Below, piece after piece: positions 60,748-64,000 of a stretch of 64,000 nucleotides of DNA (positions are counted from its first letter, which is position 1; each line of letters opens with the position of its first letter). Source of the DNA: Hyphomonadaceae bacterium UBA7672 (GTDB taxonomy: Bacteria > Pseudomonadota > Alphaproteobacteria > Caulobacterales > Hyphomonadaceae). A program made the translations under genes and the position numbers. The notes beneath the pieces are model-generated. The model was not told the origin of the DNA, made no database searches, and saw only the letters and a program-made list of their open reading frames with translations. Location of the stretch: NCBI GenBank assembly GCA_002483135.1, contig DLHI01000007.1, positions 62,001 through 126,000 of the forward strand, written 5' to 3'.

Positions 60748-61179
60748 CTAGCAGGCGAGCCGACGCTCAAGTTCGCTGGTGACATCGCCGAAACCAGGGA
60801 CGTGGGCGTGATCGAGTGCAATCAATGCAAGCTCCACGGCGTCGATCGGGCCAGGCAGGGCCGCCGCCGCGCCGCGCAGCTCAGCCAGCAGTAGCAGATG
60901 CTCAAGCGAGCGCCCGCCCTGTGAACGCGAACCGATGCCGATAACGGGTGGCGAGGTCGGACGGCCGCACAGACTTGCGAGCAGGTCGAGGCCATTGACG
61001 AGGTCGAGATTCACGACCACCGCATTGCAATCCCGGATTGTCTCGCGCGAGGCGGCAATCCGCGCAGGATCAGCCGCAAGGAAGGCGATGCCGGGGTGGT
61101 CGAGGCTTAGCGCCTCGGCCTCAAGCAGGGGCGATGATCCAACCAGCAGGATCCTGAACGTCCCCGTCGCCTTGTACAT
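60748..61179 (-). CDS. Receiver-like protein without output domain
   Basis: 143 residues. FRILLVGSSPLLEAEALSLD and CNAVVVNLDLVNGLDLLASL follow the beta-alpha pattern of a CheY-like receiver, with an Asp at the expected phosphoacceptor position (NLDL). The acidic pair after beta-1 is replaced by Ser-Ser, so phosphorylation competence is doubtful. No output domain. It is isolated between the DUF1800 and ttcA genes. Confidence 0.55.
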   Translation of the reverse strand: MYKATGTFRILLVGSSPLLEAEALSLDHPGIAFLAADPARIAASRETIRDCNAVVVNLDLVNGLDLLASLCGRPTSPPVIGIGSRSQGGRSLEHLLLLAELRGAAAALPGPIDAVELALIALDHAHVPGFGDVTSELERRLAC

Positions 61180-61376
61180 GGGTTATGCCCCGTTACACGA
61201 TCTTCTCGACTTGCCGAGGTGGACCACCTGCGTTCGTCGTTTCGTGACAATGCTTAACGGGGAGCGGCTAATTATTAGTTGCTTTTAGCATGGGGGTATT
61301 CCTGGGATCGCTACACCACGCGGTTCGCATGGTGCGGCAAATGGGGCTAAAAGCGTTGCTGAATGGAAAAACCGGC

Positions 61377-62273
61377 ATGGCTGACGATTATTCGCAAGCA
61401 AGCGATTCGGACGATTCGGCGGAGCTGTTCTCGCCGTTGCATCCGGTGTTTGCCGATGCGCCCGGCAGCGTGAACTTTCGCAAGCTACGCAAGCGGCTGG
61501 TGCGTCAGACGCAGGAAGCAATTCGCGCCTACGGGATGGTTCCCGACGGGCGGCGTCCGCGCTGGCTGGTGTGCCTGTCGGGTGGCAAGGACAGCTACAC
61601 GCTCCTGTCCGTGCTGCTCGACCTGCAGTGGCAGGGTGCGCTGCCGGTTGACCTGCTAGCGTGCAATCTCGACCAGGGCCAGCCGGGTTTTCCCAAACAC
61701 ATCCTGCCCGAGTACTTTGCGAAGATCGGCGTTCCCCATCGCATCATCACGCAGGACACCTATTCCGTCGTCACGGAGAAAGTGCCGGCGTCGAACACAT
61801 ACTGCTCGCTGTGTTCACGCATGCGGCGCGGCATTCTCTATCGTGTGGCGCGCGAAGAGGGATGCGAAGCAGTGGTGCTGGGCCACCATCGCGACGACTC
61901 GCTCGAGACTTTCATGCTGAACTTCCTGTTCGGCGGGCGGCTGGCGGCGATGCCGCCCAAGCTGGTCAATGATGCGGGCGATCTGTTCGTGCTGCGTCCG
62001 CTGATCGGTTGCGCGGAAGACGACATCCGCAAGTTTGCGGGTCTGATGCAGTTTCCGATCATTCCCTGCAATCTCTGCGGCTCGCAGGAGGGACTGCAGC
62101 GCATGCAGATCAAGTCGCTGCTGGATGACTGGGAAAAGCGCAATCCGGGGCGGCGGCAAACAATGGCGCGGGCGCTGAGCCATGTGCGCCCATCGCATCT
62201 TGTCGATGCCGAGCTTTTCGATTTTGCGGGGCTCGACCTTGGCGCGCCGGGCACGAAGGACGACGGGCTCTAG
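61377..62273 (+). CDS. ttcA: tRNA 2-thiocytidine(32) synthase TtcA
   Basis: 298 residues from ATG 61377 (ATG 61290 would add 29). The PP-loop SGGKDSYTLLSVLLDLQWQG, then CSLC in TYCSLCSRMRRG and CNLC in IIPCNLCGSQEGL supply the Fe-S and catalytic cysteines; GHHRDDSLETFMLNFLFGG is also typical. It thiolates C32 of certain tRNAs. The stop overlaps the stop of the convergent TPR gene within ctag. Confidence 0.95.
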   Translation: MADDYSQASDSDDSAELFSPLHPVFADAPGSVNFRKLRKRLVRQTQEAIRAYGMVPDGRRPRWLVCLSGGKDSYTLLSVLLDLQWQGALPVDLLACNLDQGQPGFPKHILPEYFAKIGVPHRIITQDTYSVVTEKVPASNTYCSLCSRMRRGILYRVAREEGCEAVVLGHHRDDSLETFMLNFLFGGRLAAMPPKLVNDAGDLFVLRPLIGCAEDDIRKFAGLMQFPIIPCNLCGSQEGLQRMQIKSLLDDWEKRNPGRRQTMARALSHVRPSHLVDAELFDFAGLDLGAPGTKDDGL

Positions 62274-64000
62274 CCTGCTGTCTGCGCAGGCGCGGGTTGC
62301 GCGACAGTCTTCGCCGCTTCGAAGCGCTGTTTCATCGCCGCCGCAAATGCATCGACGCGTGGAGCATCTGCAAGGCGGCGCACGGCTTCGGAAACGCTGG
62401 CGCCGGATACATCCGTCTGCGCGACGATAAGATCGAAGCTCGCCTTGTTCGGGCTGCCTTCCATCACGCTCGAATAGCCGCGCACTTGTGCGATCAGCCC
62501 GGGGTCCTTCGCCATGCGCGCCGCGATGCCGGCCTTGAAGACAAGATCAGCGTCCTTTTTGGCGGCCTGACCCGCTGGCGGCAGCATCGCCACCATGGCG
62601 GCGGCGGCCTCAGGCCATTTGCGGTCGCGCCAGTACGCGTCGGCCAGCAGGGATTTTGCTTCGACGCCTTCAAGCGGCTCGACCAGTTCGATCACATGAT
62701 CATAGCGGCCGAGGTCGCGATAAGCAGCGGCCTCCAACAGGCGCCGCTCCAGCGCGAGTTCCTTGGGAAGCTGCGGCTGGCGCGTGGAGTTGATCGCGGC
62801 GAGCGCCTTGTCGGGCCGCTTGTCCCACAGATAGATCGTCGCGAGATCGACGGCGACGACAGACTTGCCGACGCCGCGAATGCGATTGTCGACCTGATAT
62901 TGCAGCAGCGCGCTCGCCGGCTCCAGCAGGTCGAACGCCACGAGTCTCTGCGCCAGCTTGCGCACCATCTGGTCGCCGTCGGGGCCGATGGGCATCAGCG
63001 TGTCATCGAATTCGTAGAACAGCGCGACGGCCTGGATCGGATCGAGGCGATCGGCCTCTCCGTCGAGGAACAGGCGGCGGAAATACTCCGACAGCTTGAT
63101 GCGCAGCTCGCGCGCGCCGGGCGCGTCCGCGTCACGCAACGCGGTTGATTGGGCCAGCAGCAAGGCGTCACGGAAGCGACCCACGCGCATGTACTGGTCG
63201 GCGAGAATGCCGACGGTCGCCATCTCGACATCGTCGCCGCGCCAGCGGAAGCGCAGCGACTCCAGTTCCTGCGCCGCTTCGGCGGCGGTCATCTTGCCAG
63301 CTGGGACACCAAGCTCGAGCCGGCGCAGTTCGGCGCGCACCGCAACCGGCTCGCTGGCCGCTTCTGCGAGGCGTTCGAAATCGCCATAAGCGGCGGCTGG
63401 GCCATCCACAATGGCGCGCAGGTTGGCCAAAGCCAGCTGGCCGCGTTCCTTTGTCTCGCGATCGCCACTGGAGATGGCGAGATTGGCCTGCCGGCGCGCG
63501 GCGTCGAAGTCATTGACATGAAGCGCTGCTTCCGCCCAAACGGCCGCGAAATCTGCTGCGCGCACGGACGGATAGAGCTGGGATTGGCGATCAGATTCGC
63601 GGAACAGCTCCATGGCGCGTTCCCATTCGCCGCGACCTGCGGCGATCATCGCCCGCCAAAGGGCGGCAGACTGGTCGCCGCGAAGGACGCCGCGCGAGAG
63701 ATCCTGCTCGGCTTCCTTCAGGCGGCCGACCATGTAGTTGGCGGCGCCGCGCATGCCGACAAAGGTTGGATCCTGCTCCAGTTCAGGCCGTTCGGTGGCG
63801 GCCATGCGCAGGATACCGAGCGCCTCATGCGGCTGCTGGTGGCCCAGATAGAAGCGTGCAAGGTCGAGCCCAGCGGATGCCCCCATCGGCGTCGACGGAT
63901 CGGCGGCGATGGCGGCAGCCTGAAGTTTCTTGAGGTGTTCGAAATACTGCTCGCCGCGCGATGCGCCCCAGGCGGCAAAGTCGATGAAGGCGGGATTGGT
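62270..64000 (-). CDS. TPR-rich protein, start outside window
   Basis: The frame is open from the window end; at least 576 codons are visible, with the stop TAG at 62270-62272. The sequence is all-helical with repeating 34-residue-like pairs, for example DLARFYLGHQQPHEALGILR, MVGRLKEAEQDLSRGVLRGD and YRDLGRYDHVIELVEPLEGV. It carries no enzymatic motif. TPR proteins of this size often scaffold envelope complexes. The N-terminus, and any signal or membrane segment, is not visible. Confidence 0.75.
   Translation of the reverse strand, partial: TNPAFIDFAAWGASRGEQYFEHLKKLQAAAIAADPSTPMGASAGLDLARFYLGHQQPHEALGILRMAATERPELEQDPTFVGMRGAANYMVGRLKEAEQDLSRGVLRGDQSAALWRAMIAAGRGEWERAMELFRESDRQSQLYPSVRAADFAAVWAEAALHVNDFDAARRQANLAISSGDRETKERGQLALANLRAIVDGPAAAYGDFERLAEAASEPVAVRAELRRLELGVPAGKMTAAEAAQELESLRFRWRGDDVEMATVGILADQYMRVGRFRDALLLAQSTALRDADAPGARELRIKLSEYFRRLFLDGEADRLDPIQAVALFYEFDDTLMPIGPDGDQMVRKLAQRLVAFDLLEPASALLQYQVDNRIRGVGKSVVAVDLATIYLWDKRPDKALAAINSTRQPQLPKELALERRLLEAAAYRDLGRYDHVIELVEPLEGVEAKSLLADAYWRDRKWPEAAAAMVAMLPPAGQAAKKDADLVFKAGIAARMAKDPGLIAQVRGYSSVMEGSPNKASFDLIVAQTDVSGASVSEAVRRLADAPRVDAFAAAMKQRFEAAKTVAQPAPAQTAG

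Noticed and set aside
1..64000. CRISPR array or tRNA genes
   Set aside because: No regularly spaced direct repeats with spacers and no convincing tRNA cloverleaf with a T-arm GGTTCGA-type sequence were seen.

Overview
The window is high-GC DNA from an alphaproteobacterium. The linked block tsaE-amgK-murU-addB-addA-trxA, the permissive spacing and the codon use fit a Caulobacterales/Hyphomonadaceae-type chromosome, but I cannot fix the genus from the sequence.

Positions 1-12,808 are a surface-glycan cluster, all on the minus strand. It holds a glycosyltransferase-like protein with three N-terminal repeats (cut by the window edge), an ATP-grasp ligase, a Gfo/Idh/MocA oxidoreductase, a DegT-type sugar aminotransferase, a FkbM methyltransferase and the complete rmlA-rmlC-rmlB-rmlD set for dTDP-L-rhamnose. 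An IS3-family element lies inside the cluster. It has cut a sulfotransferase gene and left a sulfotransferase/OrfA chimera, and a membrane-anchored protein beside it carries a frameshift.

Positions 12,809-17,541 hold two PEP-condensing synthases (a class II DAHP synthase and KdsA), a decayed IS3 transposase and the amputated C-terminus of an S8-protease/autotransporter-type protein.

Positions 17,542-42,592 are an accessory island on a mosaic background. A tightly overlapping operon (18.4-21.0 kb) encodes a small basic protein, a RecE/PD-(D/E)XK-like nuclease, a P-loop ATPase and an HNH-like protein. A packaging-type module on the other strand (38.8-42.1 kb) encodes TerL, a DUF5681 protein and a ParB-methyltransferase fusion. 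Paralogs of the small basic protein, which share a QFLYV(I/L)(S/T)F core, occur three times (18.4, 28.1, 38.5 kb), and the first two also share about 200 bp of DNA. Between these modules lie an ABC exporter, a PhoD phosphatase, a HEPN-motif protein, two XRE regulators, a DUF4214-like lipoprotein, an acyltransferase, an S9 peptidase, a LuxR/LuxI quorum-sensing pair with a clear terminator, and a FitA antitoxin whose FitB toxin stops after 13 codons. Several long stretches hold no convincing gene, as expected for decaying prophage or integrative DNA.

Positions 42,593-64,000 look like core chromosome: 2Fe-2S ferredoxin and its reductase, a class C beta-lactamase-fold hydrolase, a small membrane protein, TsaE, the AmgK/MurU cell-wall recycling pair, AddB/AddA recombination nuclease, two tandem thioredoxins, BolA, an aldo/keto reductase, the monothiol glutaredoxin Grx4, a DUF1501/DUF1800 pair, a receiver-like protein, TtcA and a TPR-rich protein running off the end.

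All functional calls rest on motifs read directly from the translations. No database search was run.
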